56,366 nt of DNA from Humitalea rosea (GTDB lineage Bacteria > Pseudomonadota > Alphaproteobacteria > Acetobacterales > Acetobacteraceae), in assembly GCF_003253705.1 (NCBI RefSeq), contig NZ_QKYU01000030.1:1-56366 (forward strand), in the 5' to 3' direction. A program made the translations under genes and the position numbers. The notes beneath the pieces are model-generated. The model was given only the letters and a program-made list of their open reading frames with translations, was not told where the DNA came from and searched no databases. Positions 17,215 to 26,235 of the stretch are shown in pieces. Every line of letters starts with the position of its first letter. Within the stretch, counting starts at the first letter, position 1.

Positions 17215-17993
17215 GTCTCGCCGGGCGCGCCGCGCTGGTGACCGGCGGCGGCTCCGGCATCGGGGCGGAGATCGCCGCACGGCTGGCCCGCGACGGCGCG
17301 CCGGTGCTGGTGGCCGACCTCAACCTCGAAGCCGCGACGCGCGTGGCGGAGGCGATCCGCGCGGCGGGCGGGCAGGCCCTGCCCTTCCGGATGGATGTGG
17401 CCTCCGAGGCCGATGCCGCCGCTGCCGTGCGCGAAGCCGAGGCGCAGTTCGGGCGGCTGCGGATCGCGGTCTGCAACGCCGGCATCACCGACCGCAGCCC
17501 GGTGCTGGAGATGTCGCTGGCGAAGTTCGAGCGCATCGTCAGGACCAACCTGTTCGGCTGCTTCGTCACCGCGCAGGCGGCGGGGCGCGCCATGGCGGCG
17601 GGCGATGCGGAGACGCGCGGCGGGCGGATCGTCACCATCTCCTCCGTGTCCGGCCAGTTCGGCGGCACCGGGCGCGCGGCCTATGGCGCGAGCAAGGGCG
17701 GGATCGAGACGCTGACCAAGGTGCTCGCGGTCGAGCTCGCGCCCTATGGCATCCTGGTCAATGGCGTGGCGCCGGGCCCGACGCAGATCGCCCGCACCGC
17801 GCATGGGCCGCGGCAGCGCATGGCCTTCCTCGACCGCATGGCGGTGAAACGCTACGCGACGCCGGCCGATATCGCCGGCGCCGTCGCCTTCCTCTGCGGC
17901 GACGACTGCGGGTTCGTTGCGGGCCATATCCTCAACGTGGATGGCGGCTTTGCCACCGCCGGCGTGATGTACGATCCGGCCGAGGGCGCCTGA
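17211..17993 (+). CDS. SDR oxidoreductase (FabG-like)
   Basis: NAD(P)-dependent short-chain dehydrogenase of 260 residues. TGGGSGIG is the nucleotide site; VCNAGITD follows; catalytic residues are in TISSVSGQFG (Ser) and YGASKGG (Tyr and Lys). The C-terminus FVAGHILNVDGGFATAG is typical for FabG and sugar or alcohol dehydrogenases. Start is GTG 17211, overlapping the cyclase stop by 4 bp. It ends only 6 bp from the convergent ABC exporter gene, with a direct repeat GAGGGCGCCT at the join and no terminator hairpin that I can see. Confidence 0.87.
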   Translation: MSLAGRAALVTGGGSGIGAEIAARLARDGAPVLVADLNLEAATRVAEAIRAAGGQALPFRMDVASEADAAAAVREAEAQFGRLRIAVCNAGITDRSPVLEMSLAKFERIVRTNLFGCFVTAQAAGRAMAAGDAETRGGRIVTISSVSGQFGGTGRAAYGASKGGIETLTKVLAVELAPYGILVNGVAPGPTQIARTAHGPRQRMAFLDRMAVKRYATPADIAGAVAFLCGDDCGFVAGHILNVDGGFATAGVMYDPAEGA

Positions 17994-17999
17994 GGGCGC

Positions 18000-20900
18000 C
18001 TATTCCGCCGCATCCGGCATGCCCCGCATCTGCCGCCGCACCAGCCGCGCATAGGCGCCGCCCCGCGCGAGCAGCCCCGCGTGGTCGCCCGCCTCCACCA
18101 CCCGCCCCGCCTGCATCACCAGGATCAGATCGGCGTCGCGCACGGTGGAAAGCCGGTGCGCGATCACCAGGGTGGTGCGGTCCCGCATCAGCACGTCCAG
18201 CGCGCCACGCACCTGCGCCTCGCTGATGGTGTCGAGATGCGAGGTCGCCTCGTCCAGCACCAGCACCGGCGCGTCCTTGAGGAAGGCGCGGGCGATGGCG
18301 ATGCGCTGGCGCTGCCCGCCCGAAAGCTGCGCGCCGCGTTCGCCGACCCGTGTCGCCAGCCCCTCCGGCAGGGTCGCGACGAAGCCGGCCAGGGCCGCGC
18401 GGCCGATCGCCTGGTCCAGCGCCGCGGCACTCGCCTCCGGCCGCGCGAGGCGGATGTTCGCCTCCAGCGTGTCGTTGAACAGATAGGTGTCCTGCGCGAC
18501 CAGGGCGACATGCCGGCGCAGCCCCGCCAGGGTCAGCGCCGGCAGCGCCACGCCGTCGAGGCGCACGCTGCCCGCGTCCGGGTCCCAGAAGCGCAGCAGC
18601 AGGTTGGCGATGGTCGATTTGCCGGCGCCGGAGGGGCCGACCAGCGCCACCGTCGCCCCCGCCGGCACGGCGATATCCACCCCGTCCAGCGCCGGGCGGA
18701 CCCGGCCAGGATAGGTGAAGCGCACCCCCTGGAAGGCGATCGCGGAGCCGCCGGGCGGGCGGTGGGGCTCCAGGCTGCCGCCGGTCACGCCCGGCACCTC
18801 GCGCTCCACCAGCCGCAGCCGCCGCGTCGAGGCGATGGTATCGGCGAGCTGCCGCCCAACCTGTGCGATCTCCGACACCGGCAGGAAGGCCGCGACCGAA
18901 AGCAGGATCAGCAGCGGCAGCAGCCCCGCATCCAGCTGCCCCTCCGCGACCATCATCGCCCCCACCGCCGCGACCGCGAGACCGCCGAGCCCGGTCGCGA
19001 CCTCCAGCCCCGCCGCACCGCGCGACAGGTCGCGCAGCAGCGCCAGCCGGCGCTCCCGGTAGGCGGCGACCAGCGCCATGAAGCCCGCCCGCCGCCGCCC
19101 GACCGCGCGGAACGCCTGCAGATCGGCCAGGCCCTGGATGGTCTCGGTCACCTGCGCCCCGAGCTGGCCCAGCCGCGCCCGTGCCTCCGAGCCCAGCCGG
19201 TCCACCCGCGCCCGGCCCCATAGCGGCGACAGCGCCGCATGCGCGAGGAAGGGCAGCAGCACCAGCGCCAGCGGCCAGGCGACCACCGCCAGCACGCCCA
19301 TCACCGTCGCCGGCACCAGCAGCGCGACGGCGGCGGGGGCGACGGTATGGGCGTAGAAATACTCGACGGTCTCGACATCCTGCGTCGCCAGCGCGACCAG
19401 ATCGCCCGCCCGGCGCCGCAGCAGATAGGCGGGGCCAAGGGTGTCCAGCCGGTCGAACAGGTCGATCCGCATCTCGGCCAGCAGCCGGTAGGCGATGTCA
19501 TGCGCGAGCCAGGATTCCAGCCAGTGCAGCAGCCCCGCCAGCGGTGCGACCACCAGCAGCGCCACGGAGAGCGCCGTCATATCCTCCCCGGCGCGGACGG
19601 CCGCGATCAGCAGCGCGCCGAGCGCGCCGACGCCGATAAAGGCCGCGACCTGGCCGATGCCCAGCAGCACGGTCAGGGCCAGCCGGAACCGCCAGGGGCG
19701 GATGTAGCGGGCGAGGCTCGCCAGCGTCTCCCGCCAGCCGATCGCCGCGGCCTCGGCATCGAGGTCGCGCGGCACCACCCCCGCCTCCCCCGCGGCCTCG
19801 GCCATGGGCGCGATGGCATCGTCCAGCGCCGTCGCGCCGGCGTCGGCGCCGCCCGCCTGGTCGCCCATGAGCTGGCGGTAGATGCCGCCCAGGCGCATCA
19901 GCGCCCCATGCGTGCCGGTTTCCACCACCCGGCCCTGGTCCAGCACCAGGATGCGGTCGGCGCCGATCACGCTGGAGAGGCGATGCGCCAGGATCAGCGT
20001 GGTGCGGCCCTGCATCAGCCGGTCCAGCGCCTGCTGGATCAGCGCCTCATTCTCCGCATCTACGGCCGAAAGCGCCTCGTCCAGCACCAGGATCGGCGCG
20101 TCGCGCAGCAGCGCGCGGGCGATGGCGAGGCGCTGGCGCTGCCCGCCCGAGAGCATCACCCCGCGTTCGCCGATCATCGCGCCATAGCCGCCGGGCAGGG
20201 CCTGGATGAAGTCATGCGCATGGGCGGCACGGGCCGCAGCCTCGACCTCGGCATCGCTCGCCTCGGGCCGGCCAAGGCGCAGGTTCTCCGCCACGGTGCC
20301 GTGGAACAGCACGCTGTCCTGCGCGACGATGGCGATCTGGGCGCGGATGCTGTCGGGGTCGAGGCCGCGCAGATCATGCCCACCGATGCTGACGCGCCCT
20401 CCTTGCGGATCGTATTGCCGCAGCAGCAGCCGCAGGATCGAGGATTTGCCCGCCCCGCTCGGCCCCACGATGCCGACGCGCTCGCCCGGGGCGATGCGGA
20501 ACTCCAGCCCCGCATGCGCCGCCGCCCGCCCGCCCGGATAGGCGAAACGCACCTGCTCGAAGGCGATGCCGGGCGCGCCACCTTCCGGCAGCGCGGCGCC
20601 ACCGGCCGGGACGTCCGGCCGCGCCGCGAGCAGATCGGTGATCCCGCTGGCGGCGGACTGGCCGATCATGCCCTGGTGCAGCACCGAACGCAGGTCGCGC
20701 AGGGGGCGGAAGATCTCGGTGCCGGCCATCAGCACGACCAGCAGCGCATCCAGGCTCATCTCGCCCGCCATGACCCGCTGCGCGCCGAGCAGCAGTGCGA
20801 GCGCGGCACCGAGGGCCATGCCGCAATCGGTGATGCCGCGGGTGATGACGCTGAGCGCCAGCACCCAGAAGGTGCTGCGGTAGAGGGCGCGGGCGCGCTC

Positions 20901-21566
20901 GGCCAGGCGGTCGCGCCAGGGGCGGCTCTGGCCGAAGGCCTGCAAGGTCGGCAGCCCCTGCACCGCATCCAGGAACTCGGCGCCGAAGGCCTTGAACGCC
21001 CGCTGGCGCGCGATCGAGGCGCGGCGATCCCAGCGATGCACCAGCACCGGCAGCACCAGGGTCAGCAGCGAGGCGGCCAGCAGGACGCTCGCGACCGGCA
21101 CGTCCCACCACGCGATGAAGGCGAAGATCGCGATGGGCGCGCAGGCGGCGATCGCAAGCTGCGGCAGATACTGGCCGAAGAAGGTCTGCAACTGCTCGAC
21201 CCCATCGACCATGGAAAGCATCACCCCGCCCGTGCGCTCGCCGGCGAACCAGGCCGGGCCGAGGGCGGCGACGCGGTCGAACAAGGCGCCGCGCAGATGG
21301 CCCTGGACCTCGGCGGCGGTGCGGTGCGCGATCGCCTCCCGCGCGAGGTCGAGCCCCGCGCGCAGCAGCACGGCGCCGGCCGCCGCGGCCAGCGGCCAGG
21401 CGACCTGCGGAAAGGGCGCGCCGCGGAATACCTCGGCCAAAGCGAGGCCGAGGAAGGCGAAGCGCGCAATCCCGACCCCGAGGGCCAGCAGCCCGAGCAG
21501 CACGCCGAGCCCCATCAGCCCACGCAGCCCCTGCGTCATGCGCCACAGGGTCAGGTCGAAATACAT
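18000..21566 (-). CDS. Single-chain double ABC exporter (CydD-CydC-like fusion)
   Basis: Protein of 1188 residues with two complete exporter halves in one chain. Half 1 (to about 570) has a CydD-like membrane domain (FFGQYLPQLAIAACAPIAIF), Walker A VGPSGAGKSS, signature LSGGQRQRLAIA and ILVLDEALS. Half 2 (about 600-1188) repeats this with [22 protein letters not shown] and VLVLDEATS. The CydDC pair exports thiols and is needed for bd oxidase assembly, but it is normally two genes and no cydAB is nearby. So the substrate is open: thiol, lipid or drug. Start at 21566 (MYFDLTLWRM) skips a nine-residue upstream extension. It is divergent from a LysR gene. Confidence 0.85.
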   Translation of the reverse strand: MYFDLTLWRMTQGLRGLMGLGVLLGLLALGVGIARFAFLGLALAEVFRGAPFPQVAWPLAAAAGAVLLRAGLDLAREAIAHRTAAEVQGHLRGALFDRVAALGPAWFAGERTGGVMLSMVDGVEQLQTFFGQYLPQLAIAACAPIAIFAFIAWWDVPVASVLLAASLLTLVLPVLVHRWDRRASIARQRAFKAFGAEFLDAVQGLPTLQAFGQSRPWRDRLAERARALYRSTFWVLALSVITRGITDCGMALGAALALLLGAQRVMAGEMSLDALLVVLMAGTEIFRPLRDLRSVLHQGMIGQSAASGITDLLAARPDVPAGGAALPEGGAPGIAFEQVRFAYPGGRAAAHAGLEFRIAPGERVGIVGPSGAGKSSILRLLLRQYDPQGGRVSIGGHDLRGLDPDSIRAQIAIVAQDSVLFHGTVAENLRLGRPEASDAEVEAAARAAHAHDFIQALPGGYGAMIGERGVMLSGGQRQRLAIARALLRDAPILVLDEALSAVDAENEALIQQALDRLMQGRTTLILAHRLSSVIGADRILVLDQGRVVETGTHGALMRLGGIYRQLMGDQAGGADAGATALDDAIAPMAEAAGEAGVVPRDLDAEAAAIGWRETLASLARYIRPWRFRLALTVLLGIGQVAAFIGVGALGALLIAAVRAGEDMTALSVALLVVAPLAGLLHWLESWLAHDIAYRLLAEMRIDLFDRLDTLGPAYLLRRRAGDLVALATQDVETVEYFYAHTVAPAAVALLVPATVMGVLAVVAWPLALVLLPFLAHAALSPLWGRARVDRLGSEARARLGQLGAQVTETIQGLADLQAFRAVGRRRAGFMALVAAYRERRLALLRDLSRGAAGLEVATGLGGLAVAAVGAMMVAEGQLDAGLLPLLILLSVAAFLPVSEIAQVGRQLADTIASTRRLRLVEREVPGVTGGSLEPHRPPGGSAIAFQGVRFTYPGRVRPALDGVDIAVPAGATVALVGPSGAGKSTIANLLLRFWDPDAGSVRLDGVALPALTLAGLRRHVALVAQDTYLFNDTLEANIRLARPEASAAALDQAIGRAALAGFVATLPEGLATRVGERGAQLSGGQRQRIAIARAFLKDAPVLVLDEATSHLDTISEAQVRGALDVLMRDRTTLVIAHRLSTVRDADLILVMQAGRVVEAGDHAGLLARGGAYARLVRRQMRGMPDAAE

Positions 21567-21662
21567 CGCAGTCTCCACGTCTCGTGGCGGCAAGGTGTGG
21601 CGTTGCGAGGGAGTCGCGCAAACGCTGGTTTTTCACCTGCTGTTGAGCCACTTTAAACGGCG

Positions 21663-22580
21663 ATGAACGACCGGATCCCCCCGCTGGCCGCGCTACGGGC
21701 CTTCGCCGCCGTCGCCCGGCACGGCAGCTTTTCCCGTGCGGCCGAGGCGCTGCACGTCAGCACCAGTGCCGTGAGCCATCAGATCCGCGGCGTGGAGGCC
21801 GCGCTCGGCACGCCGCTGCTGACCCGCGCCACCAATGGCGCCGGCGCCACCCGCACCGCGCCCACCCCCGCCGGCCTGCTGCTGCTGGAGGGGGTGGAGG
21901 CGGCCTTCGCCCAGCTTGGGGCGAGCTGCGCCGCGGTGCGGGGCCTGGCGGCCGAGGCGCGGCCCCTGCTGACGATCTCGGCCAATGGCTCGCTGGGTTC
22001 GCTCTGGCTGGCACCACGCCTGGCCGCCTTCGCGGCACGGCACCCGAGTGTTGCCTGGCACATGCGGGCGATTGAGGAGGAGCCCGACCTGCGGCGGGAA
22101 GGGCTAGACTTGGCCATCGGCCGGGTCCGCGCGGGGCAGGTCCAGCCGCCGGACGAGCTGCTGTTCGCCGAGACGGTGTTTCCGGTCTGCAGCCCTGCGC
22201 TCGGCCTGCAGGGTCTGCCCGCCGAACTGCTGCGGCATGGGCTGTTGGAGGAGGAGCACGCCGGCAGCCTGGAAAAGGGCTGGCAAAGCTGGCTGGCGGC
22301 GCTGGGCCTGCCGGGGGCGCGCGGCACCATTATCCGGTTCAGCAACTTCAACCATGCGATCGGGGCGGCCATCGCGGGGGCTGGCATCGCCCTCGGGCGC
22401 AGCCCGATGGTCGATGCGGAGCTGGCGGCGGGGCGCCTCGTGCGGCTGTTCGCGCCGCTGGCGATGCCCGGCTCCTATGTCTTCGTCCTGCGGGCCCGGC
22501 CGGGGGCGGCGCGGGATCCCCATGTCGCGCAGCTGCGCGGCTTCCTGCTGGATTCGGCGCGAGGCGCGCCTTCCCGGTAG
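21663..22580 (+). CDS. LysR-family regulator, GcvA-like
   Basis: Regulator of 305 residues. The N-terminal winged helix-turn-helix is clear: PLAALRAFAAVARHGSFSRAAEALHVSTSAVSHQIRGVE in pieces from residue 6 to 44. The type-2 periplasmic-fold effector domain covers about 95-295. The two-domain layout and the PLAALRAF opening match the GcvA branch. The 96-bp spacer to the divergent ABC exporter, which is comparatively A/T-rich just before this start (CACTTTAAACG), probably holds both promoters. It converges with the M20 gene (17-bp gap). Its target could be the exporter or the catabolic island to the right. Confidence 0.87.
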   Translation: MNDRIPPLAALRAFAAVARHGSFSRAAEALHVSTSAVSHQIRGVEAALGTPLLTRATNGAGATRTAPTPAGLLLLEGVEAAFAQLGASCAAVRGLAAEARPLLTISANGSLGSLWLAPRLAAFAARHPSVAWHMRAIEEEPDLRREGLDLAIGRVRAGQVQPPDELLFAETVFPVCSPALGLQGLPAELLRHGLLEEEHAGSLEKGWQSWLAALGLPGARGTIIRFSNFNHAIGAAIAGAGIALGRSPMVDAELAAGRLVRLFAPLAMPGSYVFVLRARPGAARDPHVAQLRGFLLDSARGAPSR

Positions 22581-22597
22581 CGAGCAGGCGCCCGTGG

Positions 22598-24196
22598 TCA
22601 GAGTGCCTCGCCGGCCCCGGTGCCGTCCTGCGGGGTGGGGATGCACCATTCCTCGCCCCGCGCGGTGGTGACGTATTCCGGCCAGCGCAGATCGACCGGC
22701 GGGCTGAAATCGGCCGGCAGCAAAGGCCCGACCCAGCCTGCGCCGCCGATGCCGCCACCGGTGCGCTCACGGAACTCGGCCTGGGCCGCCGCCAGCACAG
22801 TCGGTTGCGTCGCGAGGTCAACGAGGGTCAGGGCCATCGTCTCCGCCGCCACGAACAGGCCGGGGTCCACCGCCGCGGGCAGCCCGCCCAGCGCGTTATA
22901 GGCCCAGATCGGATAGGCGTAGCCCGGCGACGGCGGCCGCAGACGCGGACGGGCCGCGAGCAGGCGCACGGTGGGCGCGTGCCAGCAGAACTCCACATAG
23001 TCGTCGGCACTCAGATGCTTCTGCCAGGAGGGCAGCCCGGCGCGCACCTTCGCCTCATTCGCCTCAGGCGGCGTCAGGCGGCTGACATCGGCGATGAAGG
23101 GATCGGCCATCGGCTCCAGGCCGAGGCTGCGCTGCATCGCGCGGCCGAATTCCAGCGCCTCCTCGGCATAGCTGGGGGCGCCCACCGCTTGCAGGTTCTT
23201 CCAGGTGAGATCGGTCATCACCGTGTTCGGCAGCCCGACGCGCGTCTTGGTGACCCAGCGGACAAAGGCGCGGCAGCCGGTGATGCCGGCGACATGGCGC
23301 GCATTATTCGCCAGCACCCGCCAAATCTGTTCCTGGATGCCCAGCGCGGAGGAGCGCCAGGAATATTGGATCTGCGCGAACCGCGGGGTCAGATTATCCG
23401 AGGTCGCGCCCCCATCGCCCAGCACGAATTCATTGAGCGTCCAGGAGCCGGCGTGCGGAAACATCGCCTCCTTGGTGTATTTCGTCGTCGTGTACATCAG
23501 GCACAGCGCATCCAGCGCACCGGGGCAGCGGGCGGCGGCATGCGCGCCCTCGATCGGCATCAGCGAGGGATCGATCCACTGCTCCGGGGCCTCCGCCTCG
23601 AAGGTGATGATGGCACTCCAATAGGCGCCGAACTGCGTCTCCCCGGTCACGGTGTTGGAGGGCCAGGGATGCCAGACCACCACCGCATCCAGCCCGTCGT
23701 AGTAGCCCTTGGCGGCGTGGATGGGCTTGGAGCCGCAGACCTTTTCCGCAGGTTCCCCGAAGAGCTTCAGCGTGCCGGGGATGCCATGCGCCTGCATCGC
23801 GGCCTTGGCCCCCAGCACGGCGGCCAGCGCCGCGGTGCCCAGCACCGAATGTGGATCGGTATGCCCCGCGGCATAGGGGTGCAGCCCCGCGCGCGGGGCC
23901 TGGTACGGCACCACCTGCTGTGAATTGCCCGGCACCGCATCGTATTCGGAAAAACTCGCGAGCACCGGCCCGCCTTCGCCCCAGCTCGCGGCAAAGGCCG
24001 TGGGCATGCCGCCGGAGCCTGCCTCGACCGCGAACCCCTCGGCCCGGAGCAACTCCACGTAATCGGTGGCGGAGCGGTATTCGCGCCAGGCCGGCTCCGC
24101 ATGGGCCCAGATCCGCGCGTTGAAGGCGGAGAGCCGCTCCCGGTTCTCCGCGATCCAGCCCCGCGCCGTGGCGCGCGCCGTGTCGTTGTCCTGCAT
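22598..24196 (-). CDS. M20-family amidohydrolase (AbgB-like)
   Basis: Zinc peptidase-fold amidase of 532 residues, similar in layout to aminobenzoyl-glutamate utilization protein B. Metal-ligand regions are visible: AAGHTDPHSVLG (His), FGEPAEKVCGSKP (Glu) and VVWHPWPSN (His). A lid or dimer domain follows (about 180-330) before catalytic residues recur (GCRAFVRWVTKT). AbgB acts with AbgA on p-aminobenzoyl-glutamate; there is no second subunit here, so I read it only as an N-acyl amino acid or dipeptide-like amidase. Start at 24196 is set by GGTGGGG upstream. It lies 22 bp after the solute-binding protein gene, in one operon. Confidence 0.8.
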   Translation of the reverse strand: MQDNDTARATARGWIAENRERLSAFNARIWAHAEPAWREYRSATDYVELLRAEGFAVEAGSGGMPTAFAASWGEGGPVLASFSEYDAVPGNSQQVVPYQAPRAGLHPYAAGHTDPHSVLGTAALAAVLGAKAAMQAHGIPGTLKLFGEPAEKVCGSKPIHAAKGYYDGLDAVVVWHPWPSNTVTGETQFGAYWSAIITFEAEAPEQWIDPSLMPIEGAHAAARCPGALDALCLMYTTTKYTKEAMFPHAGSWTLNEFVLGDGGATSDNLTPRFAQIQYSWRSSALGIQEQIWRVLANNARHVAGITGCRAFVRWVTKTRVGLPNTVMTDLTWKNLQAVGAPSYAEEALEFGRAMQRSLGLEPMADPFIADVSRLTPPEANEAKVRAGLPSWQKHLSADDYVEFCWHAPTVRLLAARPRLRPPSPGYAYPIWAYNALGGLPAAVDPGLFVAAETMALTLVDLATQPTVLAAAQAEFRERTGGGIGGAGWVGPLLPADFSPPVDLRWPEYVTTARGEEWCIPTPQDGTGAGEAL

Positions 24197-24218
24197 CCCC
24201 ACCTGTTCCGCCCCCGGA

Positions 24219-25811
24219 CTACGTCCGGCGAACATTCCAGAAGGTGGGGAAGCCGTCCAGCACGCCGGTGATGTCGTGGCGATAGGCCGTCGGCTGCTTG
24301 TACTGGCCGAGCGGATAATAGGGCACCTCGCGCATCGCCTCGATCTGGATGTCGCGGCAGATCGCCTGCTGCGCGGCCTCGTCCGGGGCGCGGAACCAGG
24401 CGGTGCGCAGTTCCTCGATGCGCGGCATGCTGGCCCAGCCGGCATAGCCCGCCTCGCCATTGCCGCGCAGCGCGATGTGGCCCGCGGGGTTCAGCCAGTC
24501 GGCGCCGGACCAGTTGGTGACGAAGGCGCTCCAGCCGCCATCGGCGACCGGCCCCTTGCGGTTGCGGCGCTGCAGCATGGCGTTGAACTCGACGGCATAG
24601 ACTTCGACGGCCATGCCGCATTGCTTCAGCATGTCCTCCATCACCGCGCCCTGGGCCAAAAGCACCGCGGAGTTCGACGGCACCATCAGCAGCACCGTCT
24701 CGCCGCGATAGCCCGCGGCATGCAGCGCCTCGCGAACCTTGCCATAGTCGCGCGGGCCGCTCAGCGGGGCCAGCCCGGCGTCCGTCGCCATGGGCGTGCC
24801 GGGGCAGAAGAAGCCGAGCGGCACGTGGTACAGGCTCGGCTCGTTCGAGCCGACCAGCGCCTGCATGAAGGCGGTCTGGTCGATCGCCCCCCATAGCGCC
24901 TGGCGGATCGCGGGGTTGTTGAAGGGGGCCTGCAAATGGTTCATCCGCAGCATGGCGACGAAGCCGGTGCGGTCCAGCACGCGCACCTCCACATTGCGCG
25001 CGCGGCGCAGCAGCGGCAGCTGGTCGTGGTAGGCATATTCCATCCAATCCGCCTCACCGGCCACGATGGCCGAGGTGGCGGTGGACGGATCGGGCATCGA
25101 GCGCCATTCGACGCGATCGAAATGCACGATCTTCGGCCCCGAGGTCCAGGCCAGCGGCCCGTCCTTGCGCGGCACGTAGCCATCGAACTTGGTATAGACA
25201 TTCAGCGAGCCGGGCACCCGCTCATCCGCCTTGAAGCGGAAGGGGCCGCTGCCGATCATCTCCGGCACCTGGCGGAAGGGGTCGGTCATCGCCAGCCGTT
25301 CCGGCATCATCGCGCAGACCGGCACCGAGGCCTTGCCCAAGGCGATCGGCAGCAGGGGGAAGGGGTATTTCAGGCGAAACCGGATGATGCGGTCGGTGAG
25401 GGCGGACAATTCCTCGGTCGCGTCCATCAGCGTCGCGCCGAAAGGATCGCGGCGGGCCCAGCGGCGAATGCTCGCGACGCAATCCCGCGCCAGGACCTTT
25501 TCGCCATCGTGCCAGGACAGGCCCTCGCGCAGCGTCAGGGTCCAGAGCTTGCCGTCATCCTCGATGCTGTGCCCATCCACCATCTGCGGCGTGGCCTGGA
25601 AATCGCCATCCATCCCGTAAAGCGTGTCGAAGACCATGTAGCCATGATTGCGGCTGATATAGGCCGTGGTGGTGACCGGATCGAGCGTCACCAGATCCTG
25701 CTGCGGCGTGAAGCGCAGGGTGCTGGCGGTCTGCGCCCGCAGCGGCGCGGGCCCCGCCAGGGAGGTGACCAGTCCGGCGCCGGCGGCGCTCATCAGGCTG
25801 CGACGTTGCAT
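24219..25811 (-). CDS. ABC solute-binding protein family 5 (peptide/opine/nickel type)
   Basis: Periplasmic receptor of 530 residues. A signal peptide (QRRSLMSAAGAGLVTSLAGP, with cleavage near LRAQ) is followed by family-5 features: LDPVTTTAYISRNHGYMVFDTLY, WTLTLREGLSWHDG, and ANWSG-like C-terminal region. These proteins bind peptides, opines, nickel or amino sugars and serve Dpp-type importers. There is no permease on this strand, but a full Dpp-type importer with its own binding protein lies at 30129-35542. The leader between its start and the divergent flavoenzyme gene carries a 22-bp perfect palindrome. It heads the operon with the M20 amidase. Confidence 0.87.
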   Translation of the reverse strand: MQRRSLMSAAGAGLVTSLAGPAPLRAQTASTLRFTPQQDLVTLDPVTTTAYISRNHGYMVFDTLYGMDGDFQATPQMVDGHSIEDDGKLWTLTLREGLSWHDGEKVLARDCVASIRRWARRDPFGATLMDATEELSALTDRIIRFRLKYPFPLLPIALGKASVPVCAMMPERLAMTDPFRQVPEMIGSGPFRFKADERVPGSLNVYTKFDGYVPRKDGPLAWTSGPKIVHFDRVEWRSMPDPSTATSAIVAGEADWMEYAYHDQLPLLRRARNVEVRVLDRTGFVAMLRMNHLQAPFNNPAIRQALWGAIDQTAFMQALVGSNEPSLYHVPLGFFCPGTPMATDAGLAPLSGPRDYGKVREALHAAGYRGETVLLMVPSNSAVLLAQGAVMEDMLKQCGMAVEVYAVEFNAMLQRRNRKGPVADGGWSAFVTNWSGADWLNPAGHIALRGNGEAGYAGWASMPRIEELRTAWFRAPDEAAQQAICRDIQIEAMREVPYYPLGQYKQPTAYRHDITGVLDGFPTFWNVRRT

Positions 25812-26235
25812 GGGCGGGGTCTCCTTGAGCGCGATGTGGCCGCTCGCCCCCGGGGGCGAGCGCCGCCCGGCGGGTGCGGGTCCAGACTGCGGGCGCGAGC
25901 ACGGGGGGTTCAAGCCCTGCGTGGCGCCACGGCTGCCGCCCTGGACGCGGTGTTGCCCGCAGGGGAGGCAGGTCCATCCCAACCGCCCGGGCCCCGCCTC
26001 TCCGGCGGGCAGCCACGGGGCGTCGGGCTGACCCGCGCCGGCCGTAGATTTCGCTTGGCCGGTCCGGCACTTGCCCCGATCATGCCGGCGGGAAGAAAAT
26101 GCTGGTCGCGGACAGATGAGGTGGGGATGCCCTGCTGGTCCGGTTGTTGTCGCATGCGATGTGCCATGTTCCGCCGTCCTGGCTGCTGCCAGCGGGAGCC
26201 CTTGCCGTGACCTGCCCGAACGCATCGGGACGGGC
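25812..26235. other. 424-bp divergent regulatory spacer
   Basis: No coding sequence can be supported. The spacer separates the minus binding-protein/amidase operon from the plus flavoenzyme island. It contains the palindrome at 25841-25862, a second small GC hairpin just after it (CCGCC, one base, GGCGG near 25863), and a less GC-rich patch near 26060-26160. I looked for a small [2Fe-2S] subunit like HcnA, and found none. Confidence 0.6.
25841..25862. promoter_or_regulatory. 22-bp perfect palindrome in leader of binding-protein gene
   Basis: CGCTCGCCCCC (25841-25851) is followed directly by its exact reverse complement GGGGGCGAGCG (25852-25862). It lies 29 bp upstream of the family-5 binding-protein start on the minus strand, so it would sit in the mRNA leader just before the ribosome site. 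As RNA it could fold with a small forced loop; as DNA it could be an operator. Which is not decidable from sequence. Confidence 0.55.

Noticed and set aside
17982-18001. Tandem GAGGGCGCCT between convergent genes as a regulatory repeat
   Set aside because: Only two copies, one of which is the last codons of the SDR; probably a small duplication.
19239-21656. 805-codon open frame on the plus strand opposite the double ABC exporter
   Set aside because: The minus strand has all ABC motifs in order, while this frame has only shadow composition.
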